Shown here: positions 34,282 through 42,411 of the stretch, in pieces | How positions within the stretch are numbered: position 1 is the first letter of the stretch | How the letters are laid out: the number at the start of each line of letters is the position of its first letter | Source of the DNA: Sporomusaceae bacterium UBA1887 | GTDB taxonomy: Bacteria > Bacillota > Negativicutes > Sporomusales > DSM-15969 | Assembly (NCBI GenBank): GCA_002337925.1 | Contig: DDHB01000003.1 | Location: forward strand, 1 to 62,186 | DNA: 62,186 nucleotides | Direction: 5' to 3' | Notes under the pieces: generated by a model | Seen by the model: only the letters and a program-made list of their open reading frames with translations | Told to the model about the DNA's origin: nothing | Databases searched by the model: none | Position numbers and translations under genes: made by a program

Positions 34282-36096
34282 ATGCGTCTATTGCGGTTTT
34301 GGCTGTCTGACACGCCTCTGACATCGAAGTTGTTTATCTTTTCTGCATTGCTTATCATTGTGCCGTTGCTGATTGTAGGCCTGATATCCTACCACCAGTC
34401 TTCGGTTGAACTGGAAGAAGAGGCTCGCCAGTATAGTTGGCAGGTCATGGAGCAGATAGAATCACATGTGGAGTATTATGTACGTGATTTGGAGATTACT
34501 TCTTTAAAAATTCTTAATCATCCTGATTTGGCTGAACTAGTTAAGGCCGAACCCAAAGTCGGGGAGAAGTATGAAACCATTCGGAAACAGGTGGAAGTTA
34601 TGCTGAGAAATGCCGCCTATTCCGGTTCGGAAATTTCAAATATTACAGTTATCCTCGATGGAGCAGAGATTGTCGACAGCGATGGACATATTCCGGAAGG
34701 GGCCGCAATTAATGTAACTGGCGAAAGATGGTTTTCCGTCATTCCCTATAACGGCGGATCTTTGCTCTTTACTCGTATTCTGCAGCATGAAGTGAGGCAT
34801 GAGCCGGTAATGACCCTGGCGCGGCGAATTTATAGTCCCCAGACGCTGGAGCCGGTAGGAATATTGTTAGTGGATGTTAATTACCGCCGTATTAAGGACA
34901 TTGCTGATAAGGTCAGCGTTACCCGCAATGGATATTTCTATATTCTGGACAGCGAAGGCCATTATGTGTATCATCCGGATGAGAAAAAGTTAGGTAAAGT
35001 ACTGGAAAAATTAGACTTCTCTCTGTTTACTCAGGCAGACGAAGGCACTTCACTGCGGGTCAATAAGGGGGAGGACTTTCTAACCTTTAGTCATTCTGCT
35101 AATTTGGGCTGGCGTTTTGTTACATCGATTCCCTATGCTGAACTGAGCCGTCCGGCAGGTCGTATCGGTGAGACGGTATTGCTGACTACTCTCCTTACGT
35201 TGGCAGCCGCTTATATTTTAGGCGTTTTTTTTGCGGCTTCGCTCATCCGGCCTATCCGGCGCCTACAGCATTTTATGCGGCAGGTCGAAGTGGGGGATTT
35301 TAGTGCTCGCGTACTTGTTGAGACTGGCGATGAATTAGGGCAGCTTTCAAAAGGCTTCAATAAAATGGTGGAAAAACTGGCAAGTCTGGTGGAAGAGGTT
35401 TATTTTTCTAAGCTGCGTGAAACAGAAGGGGCCCTCAGAAGTAAAGAAATGGAATTAAAAGTTTTACAATCCCAGATTAATCCTCATTTTCTTTATAATT
35501 CACTGGAAACGATCCGGGGAATGGCCCTTGATAAAGATGCAGAAGATATTGCCACTATGTCGGCAGCGTTAGGGCAATTACTGCGCTACAATCTACGCAG
35601 TAAAGTGCCGGTAGTGCCGCTGCGCGATGAAATTCGCGTTTGCCAGGTGTACCTGCAAATACAGCAGTTCCGGTTTGAGGGACAATTTACGTATCGGTTT
35701 TGTATCCCTAACTGGGCCTGGGATTTGTCCATGATCAAATTTTCGCTGCAGCCTCTAATTGAAAATTGTTTTACCCACGGTATGGGCATGGCGGGCCAGC
35801 CGCTGGAAATTGTCATTACTGCTTGTCAGCGGGATGAGCAGTCTTTTGTTATCGAAGTTAGTGACAATGGTCCGGGAATTGATCAGGCTACTCTGGAACG
35901 TATTCGTGCTGATTTGCAGCAAAAAGATATTAGTCAAGGCGGGCACAGTATCGGACTGGTTAATGTGCATCGTCGAATCAGCCGTATATACGAAGCTGAT
36001 TACGGTTTATCTGTGGAAAGCACTCTTGGCGAAGGAACGGTAGTAACACTGAGAATGCCGCTGTCAGTTGCAATACAGAAAGGGGATGCAGTATGA
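34282..36096 (+). CDS. YesM-type membrane sensor histidine kinase
   Basis: 604 residues: N-terminal membrane segment (about 16-36), double-Cache extracellular sensor, second membrane segment (about 295-315), HAMP, His_kinase and HATPase domains. The phospho-acceptor is His402 in QINPHFLYNSLETI, the hallmark of the LytS/YesM class. The ATPase shows IENCFTHGMG and DNGPGID. It is encoded with an AraC-type response regulator (four-base overlap), as in Bacillus YesM/YesN, which respond to pectin-derived sugars. Its place between a TRAP transporter and uronate enzymes suggests control of that uptake system. Confidence 0.92.
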   Translation: MRLLRFWLSDTPLTSKLFIFSALLIIVPLLIVGLISYHQSSVELEEEARQYSWQVMEQIESHVEYYVRDLEITSLKILNHPDLAELVKAEPKVGEKYETIRKQVEVMLRNAAYSGSEISNITVILDGAEIVDSDGHIPEGAAINVTGERWFSVIPYNGGSLLFTRILQHEVRHEPVMTLARRIYSPQTLEPVGILLVDVNYRRIKDIADKVSVTRNGYFYILDSEGHYVYHPDEKKLGKVLEKLDFSLFTQADEGTSLRVNKGEDFLTFSHSANLGWRFVTSIPYAELSRPAGRIGETVLLTTLLTLAAAYILGVFFAASLIRPIRRLQHFMRQVEVGDFSARVLVETGDELGQLSKGFNKMVEKLASLVEEVYFSKLRETEGALRSKEMELKVLQSQINPHFLYNSLETIRGMALDKDAEDIATMSAALGQLLRYNLRSKVPVVPLRDEIRVCQVYLQIQQFRFEGQFTYRFCIPNWAWDLSMIKFSLQPLIENCFTHGMGMAGQPLEIVITACQRDEQSFVIEVSDNGPGIDQATLERIRADLQQKDISQGGHSIGLVNVHRRISRIYEADYGLSVESTLGEGTVVTLRMPLSVAIQKGDAV

Positions 36097-36842
36097 ACAG
36101 CATGCTGTTAGTAGATGATGAACGGTGGGTGCGAACCGCATTGCGCCACACGATTGAAAAATTGAATAAGCCATTTCAAATTCAGCATGAATGTTCAAAT
36201 GGCCTTGAGGCGCTTGATTGGCTGCAAAATAATAAGGTTGATCTGGTGATTAGCGATATACGGATGCCGGTGATGGATGGTCTTGCTTTTGTTGAGCAGC
36301 TTCGTCAGCAGCAGGAGAAACAAGATGTCATTTTGATTACCGTTCATGACGATTTTCAATATGTTCAAAAGGCATTACGCAGTGGCGTATTTGATTATCT
36401 GGTGAAGCCGGTTGATCCGGCTGAATTGGATATTTGCCTGGAAAAGTGGCTCCGGTTATGTCAGAGCCGCCAAGTGGAAGCAGCAGTGGAAAAACTACCG
36501 GATGCGAACACTTTATCAACTATCCAGCAAGTGCTGCGCTATATAACTAAGACTCCTCCCGGTGATGTAACGCTAGCCGACGCGGCAAAATGCGTTCATA
36601 TGAACCCCTCTTACCTTAGTCAGCTATTTAAACAGGAAATGCATATTAACTTTATTGATTATGTAAGCAGCTTGCGAATTAAAGAAGCCAAGCTATTATT
36701 AACAAGTACAACACTGCGTATATCAGAAATTGCCTGTCGCTTGGGCTATAGTGATATTGCCTATTTCAGCAATATGTTTCGTAAGTTGACTGGTGTGAGT
36801 CCCTCTGAATACAGAAAAAGCTTAGAAAAAAATATTCAGTAA
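36093..36842 (+). CDS. YesN-type response regulator with AraC DNA-binding domain
   Basis: 249 residues. Receiver domain (1-120) with phosphoacceptor D55 in LVISDIRMPVMDG and LVKPVDPAEL, then a C-terminal AraC/XylS double helix-turn-helix (about 145-245) with MNPSYLSQLFKQEM and CRLGYSDIAYFSNMFRKLTGVSPSEYR. It is shorter than Bacillus YesN, with little linker between domains. It pairs with the kinase overlapping it and probably activates the TRAP operon and uronate genes; no operator could be identified. Confidence 0.92.
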   Translation: MNSMLLVDDERWVRTALRHTIEKLNKPFQIQHECSNGLEALDWLQNNKVDLVISDIRMPVMDGLAFVEQLRQQQEKQDVILITVHDDFQYVQKALRSGVFDYLVKPVDPAELDICLEKWLRLCQSRQVEAAVEKLPDANTLSTIQQVLRYITKTPPGDVTLADAAKCVHMNPSYLSQLFKQEMHINFIDYVSSLRIKEAKLLLTSTTLRISEIACRLGYSDIAYFSNMFRKLTGVSPSEYRKSLEKNIQ

Positions 36843-36857
36843 AGGCTGGTAGCAAGT

Positions 36858-37979
36858 ATGGAAAAGATCCGGTTTGCACTTGTTGGCAGCGGTGCAATTG
36901 CTCCGACCCATGCACAAGTGCTGAGTCGAATTGAGACTGCCGAATTGGCAGCTGTCTATTCCCGGTCATGCGCTAAAGGGAGAGCGCTTGCAGAGCAATT
37001 TGGCAGCAGGTTTTTTGCAGATTACCAGGAACTGCTGGAAAGCAGCATAGATGCTGTTGCGATTTGTACGCCCAGCGGTGTTCATGCCGATTTTGCTGTT
37101 CAGGCAGCACGGGCGGGTAAACATGTATTGATTGAAAAACCCCTGGAGATTTCTCTGGAGAGAGCAGATGCCATTATAAAGGCCTGTGAGCAGTACGGGG
37201 TGCAGCTTGGTGTTATCTTTCAGCGCCGGTTCAGTCCGGGAGTGGTCCGGTTGAAAGAAATGGTTACTCAGGGAAAACTAGGAAAACTGAGTTTCGCGGG
37301 GTGTTATGCTAAGCTGTATCGCAGTCAGGAATATTACGATAGTGGCGCGTGGCGCGGTACGTGGCAGCTGGATGGCGGGGGAGTGCTGATGAATCAAGGG
37401 ATTCACTATGTGGATTTGTTACAATACCTGGCCGGACCAGTGACCGAAGTAACGGCTCATTGTGCTACGGCGGGACATGAACGGATAGAGGTTGAAGATA
37501 CGGCAGCCGCGACAGTTGCGTTTGCCAATGGTGCAATCGGGGTTATTGAGGCAACAACAAATGCTTATCCAGGCCTAGCTTCAAAAATTGAACTGTATGG
37601 CAGTGAAGGTACTGCTATTATTGAAAATGATGATTTAGTCTACTACTGCTTAAAGTCGGGTGAGCAATACAGTGCAAGTGCTGCTGCCGAACAAGTAGGT
37701 GTGAGCAGCCCGCAGGTGACGGACGAGAATCATGAACAGCAGTTCCGGCAATTTATTACTGCTATTCAGAATAAGGAGTCGGTCAAAGTAAGTGGGACTG
37801 AGGGTCGAAAGTCACTGGAAATCATCCTCGCCCTTTATAAGTCCGCTTTTCTGGGAATGACGGTGACTCTGCCGCTTAGGGACAGCTTATTCTTAAAAGA
37901 GCTGGCTGATCAATCGACGATACAAAAAGGATTTCCCGTAAATTTGAAGATCAGCGCCTTATCGGCTTTAAAACAGTAG
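36858..37979 (+). CDS. Gfo/Idh/MocA-family oxidoreductase
   Basis: 373 residues. The N-terminal Rossmann fold begins IRFALVGSGAIAPTHAQV (GxGxxA pattern), and the conserved Glu-Lys-Pro is in HVLIEKPLEIS near residue 95. A C-terminal dimerisation/substrate domain contains GGGVLMNQGIHYVDLLQYL, with the catalytic-type His. Members oxidise or reduce sugars and sugar acids with NAD(P). It starts 15 bases after the YesN-type regulator gene, so it may belong to that transcript. The reaction may prepare an unusual uronate or glycoside for the downstream uxaB-uxaA steps; the specific substrate is unknown. Confidence 0.88.
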   Translation: MEKIRFALVGSGAIAPTHAQVLSRIETAELAAVYSRSCAKGRALAEQFGSRFFADYQELLESSIDAVAICTPSGVHADFAVQAARAGKHVLIEKPLEISLERADAIIKACEQYGVQLGVIFQRRFSPGVVRLKEMVTQGKLGKLSFAGCYAKLYRSQEYYDSGAWRGTWQLDGGGVLMNQGIHYVDLLQYLAGPVTEVTAHCATAGHERIEVEDTAAATVAFANGAIGVIEATTNAYPGLASKIELYGSEGTAIIENDDLVYYCLKSGEQYSASAAAEQVGVSSPQVTDENHEQQFRQFITAIQNKESVKVSGTEGRKSLEIILALYKSAFLGMTVTLPLRDSLFLKELADQSTIQKGFPVNLKISALSALKQ

Positions 37980-37990
37980 GATGATGGCGA

Positions 37991-38108
37991 GGCTATTTTT
38001 CGCAAACCAAGGCGAAGGAGGGAGGCATACCGGATGTATGCTGACCGACGACAACGAAGGGTTGCGGAAAATAGACCGTCAGTATTCACTGGATTAGGGC
38101 TGACAAGG
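37991..38108. repeat. Structured intergenic element with interspersed-repeat end
   Basis: The gap holds nested pairings: CTATTTTTCGCAA (37993-38005) with TTGCGGAAAATAG (38062-38074), and GCATAC (38025-38030) with GTATGC (38036-38041). Its last 29 bases (38080-38108) recur in reverse complement at 18924-18952. It looks like a noncoding interspersed (REP/MITE-like) element placed between two catabolic genes. Confidence 0.6.
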
Positions 38109-38143
38109 TGCTCGCAGTCAGTAAAATAGGGGAGGAAAATAAT

Positions 38144-39637
38144 ATGCAACAACTTAATCGAAACGCAGCAGGTATTACCGGATCAGTTCAATTGCCCGAG
38201 CGGGTACTGCAATTTGGCGAAGGTAATTTTCTGCGGGCTTTTGTAGACTGGAAATTTCACCAGCTGAATAAACAAGGTTTATTCAATGGCAGTGTGGTTG
38301 TCGTACAGCCTATTGCCGAAGGCTTAGTACCATTAATCAATGAGCAGGAAGGCCTGTTTACACTGCTGCTCAGGGGATTGCAGGACGGCAAGCCTGTTGA
38401 AAAGACTGAAATCATTTCCTCCATCAGCCGTGGGATTAACCCTTATAAAGAATGGAATGAATATTTGCTCTGCGCTGAAAACAGGGATATTGAATTTATT
38501 GTATCCAATACGACAGAGGCCGGTATTGCCTATGAAAGTACCGACCGGCCAGAGATGACACCTCCCGCATCTTTCCCTGCCAAGCTGGCTCTATATCTGT
38601 ACCATCGTTATTGTCATTTTGAAGGTGACCCAGCAACGGGAATGGTAATTTTGCCATGTGAATTAATTGACCGCAATGGAGATAATTTGAAAGCTATTGT
38701 ACTGCGGCTGGCTGAAGAGTGGCAATGGCCGCAGGAGTTTTCCGCGTGGCTTAAGGAACATAATTACTTCCTGAATACGCTTGTTGACCGCGTTGTGACC
38801 GGATATCCCCGCGATGAGGCAGCGGCGCTGACGGAAAGACTGGGCTATGAAGACAAATTGCTCAATGCGGGGGAACTGTTTCACCTGTGGGTAATTGAAG
38901 GGCCGTCTCATCTAGCAAAGCGGCTGCCTTTTGCTGAGGCTGGTCTTAATGTAGTCTGGACAGACGATATGGCGCCCTATCGTACCCGTAAAGTGCGGAT
39001 ATTAAATGGCGGACATACTTGCTCCGTACCGGCAGCCTTTCTTTATGGTCTCGATACCGTTGGTGAAATGATGGATCACGAAATTATGGGCGCTTTTGTT
39101 CGCCAGGCCGTGTATGATGAAATCGTACCATCTATTAAGCTCGATAAGAACTTAATGACTGATTTCGCCAATTCGGTAATAGAGCGCTTTCAAAACCCCT
39201 ACATTAAGCATTATTTGCTGAGTATTTTACTTAACTCATCGTCCAAATTTAAAACCCGTGTGCTGCCCTCTATCCTGGAATATCAGGAGCAGCACGGAAA
39301 ACTGCCGGAGAAGTTGGTAGTTTCGCTGGCAGCCCTGATTAGTGTATACAAAGATGGAAAAATTGAAGGCTCAGGCATGCAGGCAGAGCGAAACAAGGGG
39401 ACATTTGAAATGAAGGATGACTTGCCTGCGCTCGAGTTTTTTGTTGAGACCTGGTCGAAATATGACAACACCACGCAGGGCGCCTTGTCTGTTGCCAAAG
39501 TGGTGCTAGCTAATACTGCCATGTGGGGCCGGGATTTGAATCAGGTACCAGGCTTAACGGAAAAAACAGCGGATTATTTGTATAAAATTACTGCAAGCGG
39601 CATTCAAACAGTAGTGAAAGAGCTGGTGGCACGGTAA
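38144..39637 (+). CDS. uxaB: Tagaturonate reductase (altronate oxidoreductase)
   Basis: 497 residues from ATG 38144, which follows GGGGAGG; the longer frame from 38108 starts inside the repeat element. UxaB reduces D-tagaturonate to D-altronate with NADH. The protein belongs to the mannitol-dehydrogenase family: LQFGEGNFLRAFVDW is the N-terminal dinucleotide-binding motif, and NTTEAGI, DRVVTGYP and the core catalytic KVRILNGGHTCSVPAAFL with Lys, Asn and His match. Length agrees with Escherichia coli UxaB (483). It ends one base before uxaA, so the two are coupled. Confidence 0.92.
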   Translation: MQQLNRNAAGITGSVQLPERVLQFGEGNFLRAFVDWKFHQLNKQGLFNGSVVVVQPIAEGLVPLINEQEGLFTLLLRGLQDGKPVEKTEIISSISRGINPYKEWNEYLLCAENRDIEFIVSNTTEAGIAYESTDRPEMTPPASFPAKLALYLYHRYCHFEGDPATGMVILPCELIDRNGDNLKAIVLRLAEEWQWPQEFSAWLKEHNYFLNTLVDRVVTGYPRDEAAALTERLGYEDKLLNAGELFHLWVIEGPSHLAKRLPFAEAGLNVVWTDDMAPYRTRKVRILNGGHTCSVPAAFLYGLDTVGEMMDHEIMGAFVRQAVYDEIVPSIKLDKNLMTDFANSVIERFQNPYIKHYLLSILLNSSSKFKTRVLPSILEYQEQHGKLPEKLVVSLAALISVYKDGKIEGSGMQAERNKGTFEMKDDLPALEFFVETWSKYDNTTQGALSVAKVVLANTAMWGRDLNQVPGLTEKTADYLYKITASGIQTVVKELVAR

Positions 39638-39638
39638 T

Positions 39639-41129
39639 ATGGCAATACTGGTCATTCATGAACGAGATAATGTAGCTGTTACTATCAGCGATATAAAAAA
39701 AGGCGAAAAGGTAGCTTATGGTTCGTCAGAACTGACTGCATTAGAGAATATTGACAAAGGGCATAAAATTGCCTTGCGCGATATTGAGGCTGGCGAGAAT
39801 GTTATTAAATATGGTTTTGCTATTGGTAAGACCAATACTCCGGTGAAAGCCGGGCAATGGCTGCATACGCATAATGTAAAAACAAATCTTGGCGAGGTGC
39901 TGGATTATCAGTATTCACCGGACCCTGTATATCATGAAGTCTCAGGGCAATGCGGCAAGACCTTTCGCGGCTACCGACGCGATGATGGTACAGTCGGTAT
40001 TCGCAATGAGGTATGGATTATTCCTACTGTAAGCTGCGTAAACCGGGCAGCCCAGTTGATCGCTAAAACAGCTCAGGCTGATTTGGCTGCGCTGCCGAAT
40101 GTTGACGGCATTTACGAGTTCACCCATCCTTACGGCTGCTCTCAGCTGGGCGATGATCATCGGACGACCCGCCAGATCCTCATTGATCTGGTTAACCATC
40201 CCAATGCCGGTGCAGTATTAGTGCTGGGGCTGGGCTGTGAAAATAATAATATTCCTGAGTTTAAAGCTGCTTTGGGCGAGTATGATCCTGAGCGGGTGAA
40301 GTTCCTTATTGCGCAGGAGGTGGAAGATGAAATTGCCACAGGACTTGCGCTAACGGAGGAACTGCTGCAGCATGCCAATCGGTACAGCCGCACAGAGTGT
40401 CCTGTGTCGGAACTTGTTGTAGGGTTAAAGTGTGGTGGTTCGGATGGGTTCTCCGGCATTACTGCAAATCCCCTGGTAGGGTCCTTCTCAGATGTGCTGA
40501 TTGGCTGCGGCGGTAGTACTGTACTTACGGAAGTGCCGGAAATGTTTGGCGCAGAGACTATTCTAATGAACCGTGCGCGGGATGAACAAGTATTTGATAA
40601 GACAGTCAAGCTGATCAATGATTTTAAACAGTACTTCAAATTTCATAATCAGCCGGTATATGAGAACCCCTCGCCAGGCAATAAAAAGGGCGGTATAACT
40701 ACACTCGAAGATAAATCGCTTGGCTGCACGCAAAAAGGCGGTCGCAGTACGGTTGTTGATGTACTCGATTATGGTGAGCGGGTAAGCATAAAAGGGCTGA
40801 ATCTTCTTAACGGACCAGGCAATGATGCCGTGGCTTGTACCGTGCTGGCTGCGTCTGGCTGTCATATGGTACTGTTTACCACCGGCAGAGGTACACCTCT
40901 GGGAACTGCTGTTCCTACCATCAAAGTTGCTACAAACAGTGACCTGTTTCAGCACAAGCAGAACTGGATGGATTTTGATGCAGGGCAGCTGCTGGCGGGT
41001 AAGACAATGGCAGACGTAACGGACGAGTTCTTTGACTATATCATTGCTGTGGCCTCAGGGCAGGAAACAAAAGCCGAGAAGATGGGGTTTCGGGAGATTG
41101 CCATCTTCAAAACCGGCGTCACATTGTAG
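39639..41129 (+). CDS. uxaA: Altronate dehydratase
   Basis: 496 residues, the size of Escherichia coli UxaA. It dehydrates D-altronate to 2-keto-3-deoxy-D-gluconate (KDG) with an iron or manganese centre. The small N-terminal SAF-like domain (1-100) precedes the main D-galactarate/altronate dehydratase domain starting near GYRRDDGTVGIRNEVWIIPT. Other conserved segments are THPYGCSQLGDDH, LKCGGSDGFSGITANP and the C-terminal TTGRGTPLG. It directly follows uxaB. Confidence 0.94.
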   Translation: MAILVIHERDNVAVTISDIKKGEKVAYGSSELTALENIDKGHKIALRDIEAGENVIKYGFAIGKTNTPVKAGQWLHTHNVKTNLGEVLDYQYSPDPVYHEVSGQCGKTFRGYRRDDGTVGIRNEVWIIPTVSCVNRAAQLIAKTAQADLAALPNVDGIYEFTHPYGCSQLGDDHRTTRQILIDLVNHPNAGAVLVLGLGCENNNIPEFKAALGEYDPERVKFLIAQEVEDEIATGLALTEELLQHANRYSRTECPVSELVVGLKCGGSDGFSGITANPLVGSFSDVLIGCGGSTVLTEVPEMFGAETILMNRARDEQVFDKTVKLINDFKQYFKFHNQPVYENPSPGNKKGGITTLEDKSLGCTQKGGRSTVVDVLDYGERVSIKGLNLLNGPGNDAVACTVLAASGCHMVLFTTGRGTPLGTAVPTIKVATNSDLFQHKQNWMDFDAGQLLAGKTMADVTDEFFDYIIAVASGQETKAEKMGFREIAIFKTGVTL

Positions 41130-41669
41130 GGACGGCCGCCGATAAAGGCTCATCTGCGTTGTCAGGCCTGCGGGAGCTCGCTTGCCGTACCACTGTACTG
41201 TCTTCGCTCGCTTCCTCGGCCTTCCTAGCATCTGAACCTTTCTCGACGGCCTAAGCTTGTCGGCAGAAGGGGACGTGGGGACTGAGAACGGGCTGGATGC
41301 TGTTGGTGGTGAATGGCCCCCCTGCGGGGTGCACAGATGGGGATGGATTGCCAAAAAAAGGGGACAGTCCCCTTTTTTATATGAGGCTGTGGGCTATTTG
41401 TCATTGCGAGGGGCATGGCGACGTGGCAATCTTATGTTTAGCTTCCCGGCAGCGGGAGCCTGTTGGCGGAAGGTACGGGGAGACGAGGCCTGTGGCTGTG
41501 CTGGCGGTCGCTGGCTCCCCTAGTGAGGTATACAGGAGTGTGTTAAACTTTGCTGGCGGGGAATACTAGAGTGGGGTGTACTCTGTGTTAGCCGGAAATA
41601 AACTGAAAAATTTAAAATAATCCTTTCAATGAGGCAGGAAAAACTGATGTTAGCCAGAAATATAGGAAG
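41130..41669. repeat. Noncoding, repeat-like intergenic region between uxaA and KDPG aldolase gene
   Basis: About 540 bases without a convincing gene; short frames lack ribosome sites and family features. Most of it (41130-41560) looks richer in GC than its surroundings. It contains a perfect hairpin AAAAAAGGGGA/TCCCCTTTTTT (41354-41378, loop CAG). It also has a TCATTGCGAGGGGCATGG...GGCAATCTT element (41400-41433) of the type scattered in many bacterial genomes, and two near-identical 15-mers TGTTAGCC(G/A)GAAATA at 41586-41600 and 41648-41662. Confidence 0.6.
41354..41380. terminator. Symmetrical hairpin, possible terminator of uxaBA
   Basis: Eleven-base-pair stem AAAAAAGGGGA / TCCCCTTTTTT with a three-base loop. 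The A and T tracts would let it terminate in both directions, but it lies 225 bases after uxaA and may be part of a repeat. Confidence 0.6.
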
Positions 41670-41695
41670 TAAACCGGTTTAGTAAACCGGTTTAT
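41670..41695. promoter_or_regulatory. Tandem LacI-type operator ahead of the KDG operon
   Basis: Two perfect AAACCGGTTT palindromes at 41671-41680 and 41684-41693, 13 bases centre to centre. A central CG within an AACCGGTT core is typical for LacI-family repressors. The nearest candidate is the LacI-family protein at 44274-45281, encoded in the same operon. The site is about 26-50 bases before the aldolase start, where binding would block transcription. Confidence 0.78.
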
Positions 41696-41719
41696 AAAGC
41701 GAGAGGGAGCGTGATCATA

Positions 41720-42367
41720 GTGATTCCGAAACTAAAAACATTGGAAAAAATTATGGATTGTGGTTTGGTAGCTGTTGTGCGGGCTGAAAATGCTGAGCAG
41801 GCGGTAAAAATTGCTGATGCCTGCATTAAAGGCGGAGTAGCCGGTATTGAAATAACGTTTACTGTTCCAGGTGCTGCCGAAGTGATTAAAGGCTTGGCCG
41901 AAACTTATAAATCAGGCGAAATTATTATTGGTGCCGGTACGGTGCTTGATCCTGAGACGGCTCGTATTGCTATTTTGGCAGGAGCCCAATATATTGTCAG
42001 TCCTTCCCTTAATGTAGAAACCGTACGTCTGTGCAACCGTTATCAGATACCAATTATGGCAGGCGCAATGACAATTAAAGAAATTGTTGAAGCGATGGAA
42101 GTCGGTGCTGATGTCATCAAAATTTTCCCTGGCGAGTCCATGGGGTCAGGTTTCGTCAAAGCTGTCAAAGGTCCTCTGCCGCAGGCTCCTATGATGCCTA
42201 CCGGTGGAGTAGGTCTTGATAATGTTGGTGAATGGATCAAGGCTGGCTGCGTAGCTGTTGGTGTTGGTGGTAATTTGACCGGTGGCGCTAAAAAAGGCGA
42301 CTATGAGTCTATCACTGAAATTGCAAAACAGTTTATTGCCAAAATTAAAGAAGCACGGGCTAAATAA
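41720..42367 (+). CDS. eda: KDPG / 4-hydroxy-2-oxoglutarate aldolase
   Basis: 215 residues from the GTG at 41720; a GTG three codons earlier (41711) touches the AGAGGGAG ribosome site. It splits 2-keto-3-deoxy-6-phosphogluconate into pyruvate and glyceraldehyde-3-phosphate. Seen are GLVAVVRAENAEQAVKIA, GIEITFTVPGA (base Glu), GAGTVLDPETAR, SPSLNVETV and the Schiff-base Lys in GADVIKIFPGE, then TGGVGLDNV for phosphate binding. It is the first gene behind the twin LacI-type operator and is followed by KDG kinase, giving the last two steps of uronate breakdown. Confidence 0.93.
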   Translation: MIPKLKTLEKIMDCGLVAVVRAENAEQAVKIADACIKGGVAGIEITFTVPGAAEVIKGLAETYKSGEIIIGAGTVLDPETARIAILAGAQYIVSPSLNVETVRLCNRYQIPIMAGAMTIKEIVEAMEVGADVIKIFPGESMGSGFVKAVKGPLPQAPMMPTGGVGLDNVGEWIKAGCVAVGVGGNLTGGAKKGDYESITEIAKQFIAKIKEARAK

Positions 42368-42411
42368 TAATAGGAACTTATCATTCCAATATTGAGAGGA
42401 GTTTTTTATTA

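Noticed and set aside
41257..41569. Two overlapping plus-strand frames of about 90 codons in the uxaA-aldolase gap
   Set aside because: No ribosome site, Gly/Trp-rich low-complexity translation and repeat-like DNA; more likely noncoding.
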